From Flavobacterium aquidurense (GTDB lineage Bacteria; Bacteroidota; Bacteroidia; Flavobacteriales; Flavobacteriaceae): a DNA stretch of 64,000 nucleotides. Below, one piece after another: positions 8,503-16,915 of the stretch. Where the stretch lies: positions 124,001 to 188,000 of the forward strand of contig NZ_JRLF01000015.1 of NCBI RefSeq assembly GCF_001404985.1, written 5' to 3'. A program made the position numbers and the translations under genes. The notes beneath the pieces were generated by a model. It made no database searches. It had not been told where the DNA came from and saw only the letters and a program-made list of their open reading frames with translations. Positions within the stretch are counted from its first letter, which is position 1. Each line of letters starts with the position of its first letter.

Positions 8503-8533
8503 AAAAAAACACCAGCCTTTCAGCTGGTGTTTG
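8503..8533 (-). terminator. Terminator after clpB
   Basis: Minus strand AAACACCAGC / GCTGGTGTTT stem, loop TGAAAG, followed by eight T. Confidence 0.9.
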
Positions 8534-8562
8534 TCTCAAAAAAATAAAAACCAAAAAAATAA

Positions 8563-11166
8563 TTATTTTTCAATATGGGTTTGGTTTCTAAATACCAATT
8601 GCCCATCAAATGCATCTATTAAAATAATGCTGTCTGTTGTAATATTTCCTGCCAAAATTTCTTTTGACAATTGATTCAGTACTTCTCTTTGTACGACGCG
8701 TTTTACCGGTCTTGCACCAAACTGCGGATCGTAACCTTTATCAGATAAATATTTAATCGCTTCCGGAGTTGCATCCATTGCAATACCTTGTAAAGCAAGC
8801 ATTTTTGTTACACTCTTAAGCTGTAAACTCACAATTCTTGAAATGTTTTCTACTGTTAAAGGTGTAAACATTACAATTTCGTCTATACGGTTTATAAATT
8901 CCGGACGAACAGTTTGCTTCAACAATCCCAAAACTTCAACTTTTGCTGATTCTGTAGCTGATTCAATACTTCCTTTCAGGTTTTCAAATTTATCTTGTAT
9001 GATCTGACTTCCCATGTTAGATGTCATGATGATAATTGTATTTTTAAAATCGGCCAAACGTCCTTTGTTATCTGTTAATCGGCCTTCATCAAGAACTTGT
9101 AACAGAATATTAAAAGTATCCGGATGTGCTTTTTCGATCTCGTCCAGCAAAATCACAGAATATGGTTTTCTACGTACTGCTTCCGTCAATTGGCCACCTT
9201 CGTCATAACCAACATATCCCGGAGGCGCACCCACTAAACGACTCACACTATGACGTTCCTGATATTCACTCATATCGATACGAGTCATGGCATTTTCATC
9301 ATCAAAAAGATATTCGGCCAAAGCTTTTGCAAGCTCTGTTTTACCAACTCCTGTTGTTCCTAAAAACAAGAATGTTCCAACTGGTTTTTTCATGTCCTGC
9401 AATCCTGCACGGCTTCTGCGAACGGCATCACTTACGGCTTCAATAGCTTCTTCCTGACCTACAACACGTTTGTGTAATTCATCTTCAAGATGCAATAGTT
9501 TTTCACGTTCTGTCTGAAGCATTTTCATTACCGGAATTCCGGTCCATTTTGCTACGACTTCTGCAATATCTTCTCGCGTTACTTCTTCTTTGATCAAAGA
9601 ATTTCCTGATTGATATTCCTGCAACTGTTTTAGTAAAACATCAAGACGTTCTTGTGCTTCTTTTATTTTTCCGTAACGAATCTCTGCTACTTTTCCGTAG
9701 TCTCCATCACGCTCTGCACGCTCTGCTTCGTATTTAAAATCTTCAATTTCTTGTTTTACAGTCTGAATTCCGTCAACAACATCTTTTTCTGATTTCCATT
9801 TTGCATAAATTTCATTGCGTTCTTCTTTAAGATTCGCCAAATCCATGTGCAGGATTTTCAGTTTACTTTCTTCTTTTTCACGTTTAATGGCTTCGATCTC
9901 AATTTCAAGCTGCATGATTTTTCGATCCAGAACATCTAATTCTTCAGGTTTCGAATTGATTTCCATACGCAATTTTGAAGCTGCCTCATCCATCAAATCG
10001 ATCGCTTTATCCGGTAAGAAACGGTTTGTAATATAGCGTTGAGAAAGTTCTACTGCTGCAATAATTGCCTCATCTTTTATTTGAACTTTATGATGCGTTT
10101 CATACTTTTCCTTGATTCCGCGTAAAATAGAAATTGCACTTTCGGTATCCGGTTCATCAATTAGAACTTTTTGAAAACGACGCTCTAAGGCTTTATCTTT
10201 TTCAAAATATTTTTGATATTCATCTAAAGTAGTTGCTCCAATCGCTCTTAACTCACCACGAGCCAAAGCTGGTTTTAAGATATTTGCCGCATCCATTGCG
10301 CCTTCTCCTCCACCCGCACCTACAAGTGTGTGAATCTCATCAATAAACAAAACGATATCACCTTCTGCAGCCGTAACTTCTTTTACAACGGCTTTTAAAC
10401 GTTCTTCAAATTCTCCTTTAAATTTAGCCCCGGCAATAAGCGCTCCCATATCCAGTGAGAAAACAATTTTATCTTTTAGGTTTTCAGGTACATCACCATC
10501 AACAATTCTGTGTGCCAAACCTTCTGCGATGGCTGTTTTACCAACTCCTGGCTCTCCCACTAACATTGGGTTGTTTTTTGTTCTGCGGGTCAAAATCTGC
10601 AAAACACGACGTATTTCTTCATCACGGCCAATTACCGGATCAAGTTTTCCGTCACGCGCTAATTCGTTTAGGTTTTTAGCGTATTTATTTAATGAATTAT
10701 ATGTTTCTTCAGCTGAAGCCGATGTTACTCTTTCTCCTTTACGAAGTTCTTCAATCGCTGCTTTTAAACCTTTTCCTGTAACTCCCTGATCTTTTAAAAT
10801 CTGGGAAACTTTGCTTTTTGAATCGAAAATTGCTAAAATTAAATGTTCGATAGAAACATATTCATCGTTCATTTTCTGAGCAATAATCTCCGCTTCATTC
10901 AACGCTTTATTTGCGTCTCTGGAAAGTAAAATATCTCCCCCGGAAACTTTTGGAAAACTTTGAATAGTACTGTCTAATATTTGTAAAAACAACGGAACAT
11001 TTACATTTAGTTTTTTTAAAATAAACGGTGCTACATTTTCATCTACTTCAAAAATAGCTTTAAAAATGTGTTCGTTTTCTATTTGCTGCTGTCCGTTGCG
11101 TTGCGCCAATTGCTGTGATAGCTGAATGGCTTCCTGCGACTTAATTGTAAATTTATTTATGTTCAT
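8563..11166 (-). CDS. clpB: ATP-dependent disaggregase chaperone ClpB
   Basis: 867 residues, the normal full length. Domains in order: Clp N-domain (about 1-145, MNINKFTIKSQEAIQLSQ), AAA+ module 1 with Walker A GEPGVGKTA (about 200) and Walker B LFIDEIHTL, the ClpB-specific coiled-coil middle domain (about 400-530, KLRMEINSKPEELDVLDRKI onward), and AAA+ module 2 with Walker A GTTGVGKTE (about 605), Walker B ILLDEIEKAH and the arginine-finger region NRIDEIVMFTPL. ClpB threads aggregated proteins through its hexameric pore, working with DnaK. No ClpP-binding loop is expected or seen. It stands alone; a CIRCE or sigma-32 type site was not recognised upstream. Confidence 0.98.
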   Translation of the reverse strand: MNINKFTIKSQEAIQLSQQLAQRNGQQQIENEHIFKAIFEVDENVAPFILKKLNVNVPLFLQILDSTIQSFPKVSGGDILLSRDANKALNEAEIIAQKMNDEYVSIEHLILAIFDSKSKVSQILKDQGVTGKGLKAAIEELRKGERVTSASAEETYNSLNKYAKNLNELARDGKLDPVIGRDEEIRRVLQILTRRTKNNPMLVGEPGVGKTAIAEGLAHRIVDGDVPENLKDKIVFSLDMGALIAGAKFKGEFEERLKAVVKEVTAAEGDIVLFIDEIHTLVGAGGGEGAMDAANILKPALARGELRAIGATTLDEYQKYFEKDKALERRFQKVLIDEPDTESAISILRGIKEKYETHHKVQIKDEAIIAAVELSQRYITNRFLPDKAIDLMDEAASKLRMEINSKPEELDVLDRKIMQLEIEIEAIKREKEESKLKILHMDLANLKEERNEIYAKWKSEKDVVDGIQTVKQEIEDFKYEAERAERDGDYGKVAEIRYGKIKEAQERLDVLLKQLQEYQSGNSLIKEEVTREDIAEVVAKWTGIPVMKMLQTEREKLLHLEDELHKRVVGQEEAIEAVSDAVRRSRAGLQDMKKPVGTFLFLGTTGVGKTELAKALAEYLFDDENAMTRIDMSEYQERHSVSRLVGAPPGYVGYDEGGQLTEAVRRKPYSVILLDEIEKAHPDTFNILLQVLDEGRLTDNKGRLADFKNTIIIMTSNMGSQIIQDKFENLKGSIESATESAKVEVLGLLKQTVRPEFINRIDEIVMFTPLTVENISRIVSLQLKSVTKMLALQGIAMDATPEAIKYLSDKGYDPQFGARPVKRVVQREVLNQLSKEILAGNITTDSIILIDAFDGQLVFRNQTHIEK

Positions 11167-11257
11167 ATGTATACGATTTAGGTTTGATTTTTGACTATAA
11201 AGTTCGATATCATTAAAATTACAATTTATTGGATTAAATTTTTAACTTTAAATATTA

Positions 11258-11265
11258 TAACTTTG
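11258..11265 (+). promoter_or_regulatory. Probable -7 box for ytxJ
   Basis: TAACTTTG matches TAnnTTTG; it gives a leader of about 100 bases before the ATG at 11374. -33 box not obvious. Confidence 0.4.
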
Positions 11266-11373
11266 CTAAAGATCAGTCAAATTATATTCCACACTAAAAA
11301 TACAGACAAAATGACGCTGAAAAAGTGATTTTTATCATTTTTAAACGCCAAAAAGTCATAAAACAAGTCAAAT

Positions 11374-11763
11374 ATGAGTTTTTTTAATTCAATCTTCGGA
11401 AATTCAGATAATACGGATGCCCCAAAAAGTAATGTAAATTGGACAGAATTGACCGATGTAGCACAATTATTAGAAGTTACAGCAATATCAAATGAAAAGC
11501 CGGTTGTAATTTTTAAACACAGTACAAGATGCAGTATTAGCCGTATGGCTTTGAAACAATTTGAACGTGAATACGATTTAAATGATACTGTTGATGCTTA
11601 TTTTTTAGATCTAATTGTGCACAGAGATATATCTAATGAAATTGCCAGCAGGTTTAATGTATATCACGAATCTCCACAACTGATCCTAATCAGAAACGGA
11701 AAAGCTGTTTATGATGTTTCTCACAGCGATATTGATGCTGTAGCTTTGAAAGAGAAAATATAA
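11374..11763 (+). CDS. ytxJ: Bacillithiol system redox-active protein YtxJ
   Basis: 129 residues with a thioredoxin-like fold. The key segment is VVIFKHSTRCSISRMALKQFE: a single active Cys in an 'HSTxCxIS' context, as in Bacillus YtxJ (a monothiol bacilliredoxin-type protein). Further family signs are the DLIVHRDISNEIASRFNVYHESPQLILI region, with the cis-Pro of thioredoxins (ESPQ), and the end VSHSDIDAVALKEKI. It probably removes bacillithiol or similar mixed disulfides in the cytoplasm. It is divergent from clpB, another stress gene. Monocistronic. Confidence 0.9.
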   Translation: MSFFNSIFGNSDNTDAPKSNVNWTELTDVAQLLEVTAISNEKPVVIFKHSTRCSISRMALKQFEREYDLNDTVDAYFLDLIVHRDISNEIASRFNVYHESPQLILIRNGKAVYDVSHSDIDAVALKEKI

Positions 11764-11786
11764 ATTTCAGGTAAAATGATTTTTGC

Positions 11787-11834
11787 AAAATGTGAGATGT
11801 GAATTTAAAAGATAAGCTCTGCATCTCACATTTT
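11787..11834. repeat. Long perfect hairpin, likely shared terminator
   Basis: AAAATGTGAGATG and CATCTCACATTTT form a 13-bp perfect stem around a 22-base loop, between convergent ytxJ and the DUF2157-like gene. The TGAGATGT / ACATCTCA arms recur in weaker form at 24068-24110, so this may be a dispersed repeat used as a terminator. Confidence 0.65.
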
Positions 11835-11860
11835 ACATTTTACAACATCATTCACAAAAA

Positions 11861-13036
11861 TTAAAAAGTTCCTTCTGAACCTCCACCGCTAAAACCTCCT
11901 CCTCCAAAATCCATTGGAGAATCCGGAACTTTTGCTTCTGGTTTTATTCCAAAAGTTGAGGCAACTATTAAAGCTTCAGCATTTAAAATTACGTTTGAAT
12001 TGTTAATTCTATCCGGCTTAAACGTCAATCCAACTTCATTATCTTTTAGTTTTTTTATCGAAAAATAAGCGATTGTAAACAACACTAATCCTCCAAGAGT
12101 CAGCGCTACTTCTATGGGTAAAACTGAATAGTAGAATCTTATCGTATAAATTGAAAATCCGATAGCCAAAAAGCTAATCCAAAGCATAATTCTGTCTTTT
12201 GTTTTTAAGGCCTGAATCAAATAAACAACAGGAATGATAAAAGTAAAAGCATAAAAGAAAACTGCAAACGGAATATCTTGCCCAGGAACCACTTCATTAC
12301 CCAAAAGTTCAGAAGAAAGTTCTCTCACTACCAAATAATTGCAAGAAAGGTAAAACAATATCAAACAAAAACTATTGGCTAATAATAATCCATTATGATA
12401 ATAACTTACCTTTAGATTCTTAATTAATCTTTTCGTGAAAAAGTAAAATACACCTGAAGTCAGCATCGCTACAAATGGCAAAATTGTTTTTCCGATATCT
12501 CCAAATTCAAACATTCCAAAAAACAAAACTCCTACAGCTGCCAAACAGAAAACCAATAAAGACAATAAATGCAAATACCTTCTGTACATAAAAAAAGAAG
12601 CTACTGCGACAAAAAGCGCTATTTGTATTTCATAACCTTCAGTAGTTATAGCAATAGCAAACCCTACATTTAAAAGTGCCCCTAAAATAAAAGCATCGTC
12701 TAAACCATGTCCATAATACTTTTGACTAGCCAAAAACTCTGCTCCGGCAAAACCAATTGCCGCAAAAATATAACAGCAAATATTAAAAAAAGTACGTTCA
12801 GAATTAGAACCTGTTAATCCTAATAATGCGATTACACCACATACAGATAAATACAAAAATGCTCCCAATAAAAAGAAACCTAATCGCACCAAAATATTAC
12901 TTTGTCTCTTAAATGCCGGTAATTCTTTTTTAATTATATTCTTTTGCTCTTTACTAATAAATCCAGCAGATTCTAAAGAATTTGCTTCTTCAACTAAAGC
13001 TAAATTGTTTAATAAATTTTTATCGTATACTATCAT
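11861..13036 (-). CDS. DUF2157-like multi-pass membrane protein with Gly-rich tail
   Basis: 391 residues. A short cytoplasmic N-terminus (LVEEANSLESAGFISKEQKNII) is followed by about ten hydrophobic segments between residues 50 and 335. A soluble C-terminus ends in a glycine-rich tail, FGGGGFSGGGSEGTF, of the kind seen at the end of TPM-domain envelope proteins. The start codon overlaps the stop of the upstream gene by four bases (ATGA), so the two are translationally coupled. Both proteins share the N-terminal plan and probably arose by duplication. Function unknown; the family is linked to envelope homeostasis only by neighbourhood. Confidence 0.8.
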   Translation of the reverse strand: MIVYDKNLLNNLALVEEANSLESAGFISKEQKNIIKKELPAFKRQSNILVRLGFFLLGAFLYLSVCGVIALLGLTGSNSERTFFNICCYIFAAIGFAGAEFLASQKYYGHGLDDAFILGALLNVGFAIAITTEGYEIQIALFVAVASFFMYRRYLHLLSLLVFCLAAVGVLFFGMFEFGDIGKTILPFVAMLTSGVFYFFTKRLIKNLKVSYYHNGLLLANSFCLILFYLSCNYLVVRELSSELLGNEVVPGQDIPFAVFFYAFTFIIPVVYLIQALKTKDRIMLWISFLAIGFSIYTIRFYYSVLPIEVALTLGGLVLFTIAYFSIKKLKDNEVGLTFKPDRINNSNVILNAEALIVASTFGIKPEAKVPDSPMDFGGGGFSGGGSEGTF

Positions 13037-14034
13037 GCTGCAATTTCTTTATTGAAGGTTTTAATCAATTTTATAAACATTATTATAGAGCCAATAAAAT
13101 ATATTGGAAGGATCATAATAAACAAAACCCATACATCTGAAAAATTAATGTTCTCCATAATTCTGATAAAGAATATATTAATACCAATATAGGCGTATAT
13201 AATCATAAAAACATATAATGAAATTGCCTTAAGTTCATGGCTGATTTTGTAAAAATAAAAAGAAGAAGCTGCCAAGACAATTAGAAACAAAAACCATATT
13301 CCGTTCTCAAAATACTCAAACAAACTGCTAATTGCTGCAATACTAATGATATGCAAAGCAAAAGTGAGATAGATAATATTAAAATGTACTTTTAATTGAT
13401 TTCTGGAGCTGTAAATTGTCCATAAAACAAGTAGGACTCCTAAAATTATGGCTGAATAACTTAAGCTCTGATCCTCATAAAAATTACTGTTATTTAGCAA
13501 ATCCTGAGGTGTTACAGAAAGTCCAACATAGGCAGCCAATCCTGTAATAGCAATCGTGAGAACGCTTTTATTATCAAAATAATACGCGCAAAAGAAACTA
13601 ACCAAGGTAGGAATTAAAGTTGCTAATCTAAAATTTGATCCAAACGGCTTATATTGAAATTGTAAATATCCAATAAAAATACAAGTCAAAATACTGGCAG
13701 CTAAAACCAAATACTCTAAAACAGGATGTTCAAATGTAGTTTCTTGTTTTTGAAATCCTTTTGAATTTTTAAAACAGTAGTAAAAGCATACACCAATCAC
13801 AACTAATAAAAGTGAAAGAATTCCAATATGTCCAATAGTATCAATATTGTTATAAATTAAAATACCAATTCCGGATGTAAATAATAACACAGATAGATAG
13901 AGAAATAATTTAAGCTCTGCATTTAACGAAAAAATATTTAAGCTGCGATATGCACTAATTTCCTGATATTGATTTTCAGTTATTAGATTTTTCTCCAACA
14001 GTGCTTTAGTTGCCTGGTCATCAAACTTATTCAT
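13033..14034 (-). CDS. DUF2157 domain-containing membrane protein
   Basis: 333 residues. The N-terminal 45 residues (TKALLEKNLITENQYQEISAYRS) form the short helical DUF2157 head. They are followed by about ten predicted transmembrane segments starting near residue 42 (LKLFLYLSVLLFTSGIGILIY) and ending near 325 (IYFIGSIIMFIKLI). First gene of a two-gene unit; its TGA overlaps the ATG of the next, related membrane protein. No catalytic residues visible. No clear promoter box was found upstream. Confidence 0.8.
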   Translation of the reverse strand: MNKFDDQATKALLEKNLITENQYQEISAYRSLNIFSLNAELKLFLYLSVLLFTSGIGILIYNNIDTIGHIGILSLLLVVIGVCFYYCFKNSKGFQKQETTFEHPVLEYLVLAASILTCIFIGYLQFQYKPFGSNFRLATLIPTLVSFFCAYYFDNKSVLTIAITGLAAYVGLSVTPQDLLNNSNFYEDQSLSYSAIILGVLLVLWTIYSSRNQLKVHFNIIYLTFALHIISIAAISSLFEYFENGIWFLFLIVLAASSFYFYKISHELKAISLYVFMIIYAYIGINIFFIRIMENINFSDVWVLFIMILPIYFIGSIIMFIKLIKTFNKEIAA

Positions 14035-14190
14035 ATTTTAATTTTATAAACATACAAATCAAAAATAGTCTTTTTTGTTTGAATAAATCTTTGACAGTAA
14101 AAATAAACCTACTAAACCTGTGTTTTATCTACCATAAATTATAATATTTTGAGAAAATAATAGTTTATAAATTTTATTAAACTAAATTCG

Positions 14191-14204
14191 TGTAATCGAT
14201 TACA
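14191..14204. promoter_or_regulatory. Perfect palindromic operator before pectate lyase
   Basis: TGTAATCGATTACA is a perfect 14-bp palindrome with a central CG, the style of LacI/GalR-family operators, 46 bases upstream of the pectate lyase ATG at 14250. It overlaps or abuts a weak -7-like box (TAAATTCG at 14183). No LacI-type gene is present in the window, so the regulator would act in trans. Confidence 0.6.
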
Positions 14205-14249
14205 TTGAACTATCTAAACAAAAACCACAAAAAAAAACTTAGTCTAAAA

Positions 14250-15311
14250 ATGAAAAAAAATCTTATAGTGCTCTTTCTCTTATGGAGCATATCGAATGTT
14301 TTTGCACAAAATTATTATATGGAATCTCCTGAAGGATTTGGCGCTGCTGCTACCGGAGGCAAAAACTCAACTCCTGTTGTAGTAAACACTTACGAAGATT
14401 TACTGGCAAAAATTAAGTCAAATTCTCCCGAAGTAATTTTAATATCCGGAACCATTACAATTCCTAATGGAAAGCCCATACAGCAAATCGTTTCTAACAA
14501 ATCTATAATAGGATTGCCGGGAGCCAGACTCGTTAATGAAAACCAATCTAATCCCGGAGCTGGCATTTTATATTTAAAATCAGGGTCTGATAATGTGATT
14601 ATAAGAAATTTAATTTTTGTTGGTCCCGGATCGTATGATATTGACGGACAGGATAATTTAACGGCAGATTGTACCAACCTTTGGGTAGATCACTGTGAGT
14701 TTCAGGACGGTCAGGACGGGAATTTTGACAATAAAGGAAAAACAGATAATGTCACTATATCATGGTGTAAATTTACATACCTAAAAGCTCCAAAATCAGG
14801 AGGTTCCGGAGGAGCTGATGATCATAGTTTCAGCAATTTAATTGGTTCCGGTAAAAATGATTTTCCTGCCGATGGACATTATAGCATAACTTTTAAAAAT
14901 TGTTACTGGGCTCAAGGATGTAAGCAAAGAATGCCACGCGCCCGAAATGCCGAAATTCATATTTTAAATTGCTACTACAACACGTCAGAATCCGGTTCTT
15001 TGGCTATTGGTTTAGGCGGAGGAATTAAAAACTCAACTTGTTATGTAGAAGATACTGATTTTGCAAAAGTTGAAAAAGTATTTAAAGAATACTCCAGTAC
15101 AGATGGAGGAACTGTTGGAATTGCTTTTGACCACTGTCGTAAAGGTCCAATGGATTTTGGTACACCGGTAAAAAAACCTTCTTATACGTATACAACAATT
15201 CCTTTAGGAAAAGTAGAAGAATATGTAGCTAATACGTCGTGTGGTGCCGGAGCAACGCTTCAGGTAAGTTCAACGGGTGTTATCTCTACAAATTGCACTA
15301 ATAAAAGTTAA
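14250..15311 (+). CDS. Secreted pectate lyase (polysaccharide lyase family 1)
   Basis: About 353 residues from the ATG at 14250, which begins a proper signal peptide (MKKNLIVLFLLWSISNVFAQ); an upstream in-frame TTG would place the palindromic operator against the start and is rejected. The mature protein is a parallel beta-helix. Family motifs: KSIIGLPGARL, NVIIRNLIF, WVDHCEF (the calcium-site Asp region), VTISWCKFT, the DDHSFSNLIGSG block and the NCYWAQGCKQRMPRAR segment with the catalytic Arg region (R-x-P-R). It cleaves polygalacturonate by beta-elimination. No T9SS tail, so the product is probably periplasmic or reaches the surface otherwise. Controlled probably through the operator at 14191-14204. 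Confidence 0.93.
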   Translation: MKKNLIVLFLLWSISNVFAQNYYMESPEGFGAAATGGKNSTPVVVNTYEDLLAKIKSNSPEVILISGTITIPNGKPIQQIVSNKSIIGLPGARLVNENQSNPGAGILYLKSGSDNVIIRNLIFVGPGSYDIDGQDNLTADCTNLWVDHCEFQDGQDGNFDNKGKTDNVTISWCKFTYLKAPKSGGSGGADDHSFSNLIGSGKNDFPADGHYSITFKNCYWAQGCKQRMPRARNAEIHILNCYYNTSESGSLAIGLGGGIKNSTCYVEDTDFAKVEKVFKEYSSTDGGTVGIAFDHCRKGPMDFGTPVKKPSYTYTTIPLGKVEEYVANTSCGAGATLQVSSTGVISTNCTNKS

Positions 15312-15327
15312 TATACTTTTACAGCGT

Positions 15328-15371
15328 AAAAAAACCGATTTGAACAGTAGTACAAATCGGTTTTTATTTTA
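15328..15371. terminator. Bidirectional terminator between pectate lyase and argH
   Basis: AAAAAACCGATTTG / CAAATCGGTTTTT stem with a 10-base loop between convergent genes. Confidence 0.9.
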
Positions 15372-15406
15372 CATTAACATTTCACTTTTATAATAGAGAC
15401 AGTTTA

Positions 15407-16687
15407 CTAAAAAGCAGCTTTCATTTTATCTTTAATAGCTTCTAAGCATAAATTATTGATACTGCCTTCGTGTGTGTGTTTTGTTTCTTTTGGAGATTGA
15501 TATGTTCCTGCTTCTAGTTGTTCTGCAACAGCTTTGTATGCATCTCTAAAAGGCATTCCTGCAACAACCATTTCGTTTAAAGTATCTACTGTAAACAGAT
15601 AATCGTATTTTTTATCTTTTAAGATATTGTCTTTTACCGTAATATCTTTTACAGAGAAAATCGCAATATCCAAACATGCTTTTAGGTTTTGAAGCGCTGG
15701 GAACAAACCTTCTTTTAAAAGCTGTAAATCTCTATGGTAACCACTTGGTAAATTATTAGTGATTAATGTGATTTCGTACGGAAGTGCCTGAATCTTGTTG
15801 CATTTTCCTCTAATCAATTCAAATACATCAGGATTTTTCTTGTGTGGCATAATGCTCGATCCTGTTGTAAGATGCGCCGGAAGACCAATAAAATCAAAGT
15901 TTTGACTCATATACAAACAAACATCCATGGCAAATTTCGATAAAGTTCCCGCAACACTTGCCATTGCAAATGCAACGGTTTTCTCTGCTTTTCCGCGGCT
16001 CATTTGTGCTGCTACAGCATTAAATTTTAAAGTCTCGAAGCCTAATTCCTGAGTTGTAAATGTTCTGTTGATTGGGAACGAACTTCCGTAACCTGCCGCA
16101 GAACCTAATGGGTTTTGATCAACGATTTTTGAAGCGGCGTTCAACATTGTAACGTCATCAATAAAACTTTCGGCGTAAGCAGAAAACCACATTCCAAATG
16201 AGGATGGCATGGCGATTTGTAAATGTGTATATCCTGGCAATAAAACGTTTTGGTGTTTTTCTGCCGATTCCATCAACAAATCAAACAAGGTTTTAACTTG
16301 TTCTTTTAAGGCTTTTAATTCGTCTTTCAAATACAAATGAACATCTACTAGAACCTGATCGTTACGAGAACGCGCGGTATGGATTTTCTTTCCGGCATCG
16401 CCTAGTTTTACGGTTAGTAAATATTCTATTTTAGAATGTACGTCTTCAAAACTGTCTTCGATTTCGAAGTTTCCTTTTGCAACGTCAGCAATGATTTCAT
16501 TTAAGGCATCAACCAAAGAAGTGGTTTCTTCCTGAGTTAATAAACCAATTTGACCCAACATTTTAGCGTGTGCAATAGAACCTAAAGCATCGTATTTTGC
16601 CAAAACTAAATCGAGTTCACGATCGTTACCTACGGTGAAATGTTCGATTTGTTTGTCTGTTGGTATTCCTTTTTCCCAAAGTTTCAT
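15407..16687 (-). CDS. argH: Argininosuccinate lyase
   Basis: 426 residues. It splits argininosuccinate into arginine and fumarate, the last step of the pathway. The fumarase/aspartase superfamily signature GSSIMPHKKNPDVFE is intact, as are ARSRNDQV, the HTHLQIAMP-like GYTHLQIAMPSS segment and the AGYGSSFPINR region. It is somewhat shorter than the 450-460 residues common in Proteobacteria, typical of Bacteroidota. Last gene of the arginine cluster; a 228-base gap containing a dispersed hairpin repeat separates it from the argE-like gene. Confidence 0.97.
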   Translation of the reverse strand: MKLWEKGIPTDKQIEHFTVGNDRELDLVLAKYDALGSIAHAKMLGQIGLLTQEETTSLVDALNEIIADVAKGNFEIEDSFEDVHSKIEYLLTVKLGDAGKKIHTARSRNDQVLVDVHLYLKDELKALKEQVKTLFDLLMESAEKHQNVLLPGYTHLQIAMPSSFGMWFSAYAESFIDDVTMLNAASKIVDQNPLGSAAGYGSSFPINRTFTTQELGFETLKFNAVAAQMSRGKAEKTVAFAMASVAGTLSKFAMDVCLYMSQNFDFIGLPAHLTTGSSIMPHKKNPDVFELIRGKCNKIQALPYEITLITNNLPSGYHRDLQLLKEGLFPALQNLKACLDIAIFSVKDITVKDNILKDKKYDYLFTVDTLNEMVVAGMPFRDAYKAVAEQLEAGTYQSPKETKHTHEGSINNLCLEAIKDKMKAAF

Positions 16688-16827
16688 AACTTAGATTTTT
16701 AGACTTCTTAGATAATTTAAATTGTTAGACTGCTTAGACTTTAGACTTCTTAGATTCTAGATTTTTTTCTTTGCGGTTTATTTTTCTAATTTATTCTAAT
16801 GTTGTCGTTTATACAGTTGGTGTTTCT
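16688..16827. repeat. Degenerate low-complexity repeats between argE-like gene and argH
   Basis: Several imperfect copies of TTAGACTTCTTAGA-type words (around 16691-16752), a kind of decaying tandem intergenic repeat often seen in flavobacteria. No coding potential. Confidence 0.6.
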
Positions 16828-16906
16828 AGCCCCGATAGTAGTGGAAATCCTTTTTCTGGCTTCTTTAGCCAGGAAAAGATTGGAACAAATAGCGGGAAAT
16901 AGCTCC
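16828..16906 (+). repeat. Dispersed hairpin repeat, copy A
   Basis: Begins AGCCCCGATAGTAGTGG, has an inner stem TTTTTCTGGC / GCCAGGAAAA, and ends ATAGCGGGAAATAGCTCC. The outer ends can pair (AGCCCCGATA with TAGCGGG...GCT). The same ends and layout occur at 47182-47257 and, inverted and longer, at 41240-41380, but with different inner stems. It may be a structured RNA or REP-like element. Confidence 0.75.
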
Positions 16907-16915
16907 TAATTAATA

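Noticed and set aside
9126..9446. 106-codon plus-strand frame opposite clpB, and many similar frames of 60-130 codons opposite long genes
   Set aside because: They lie antisense to well-supported genes and have no family features; they follow from codon bias of the sense gene.
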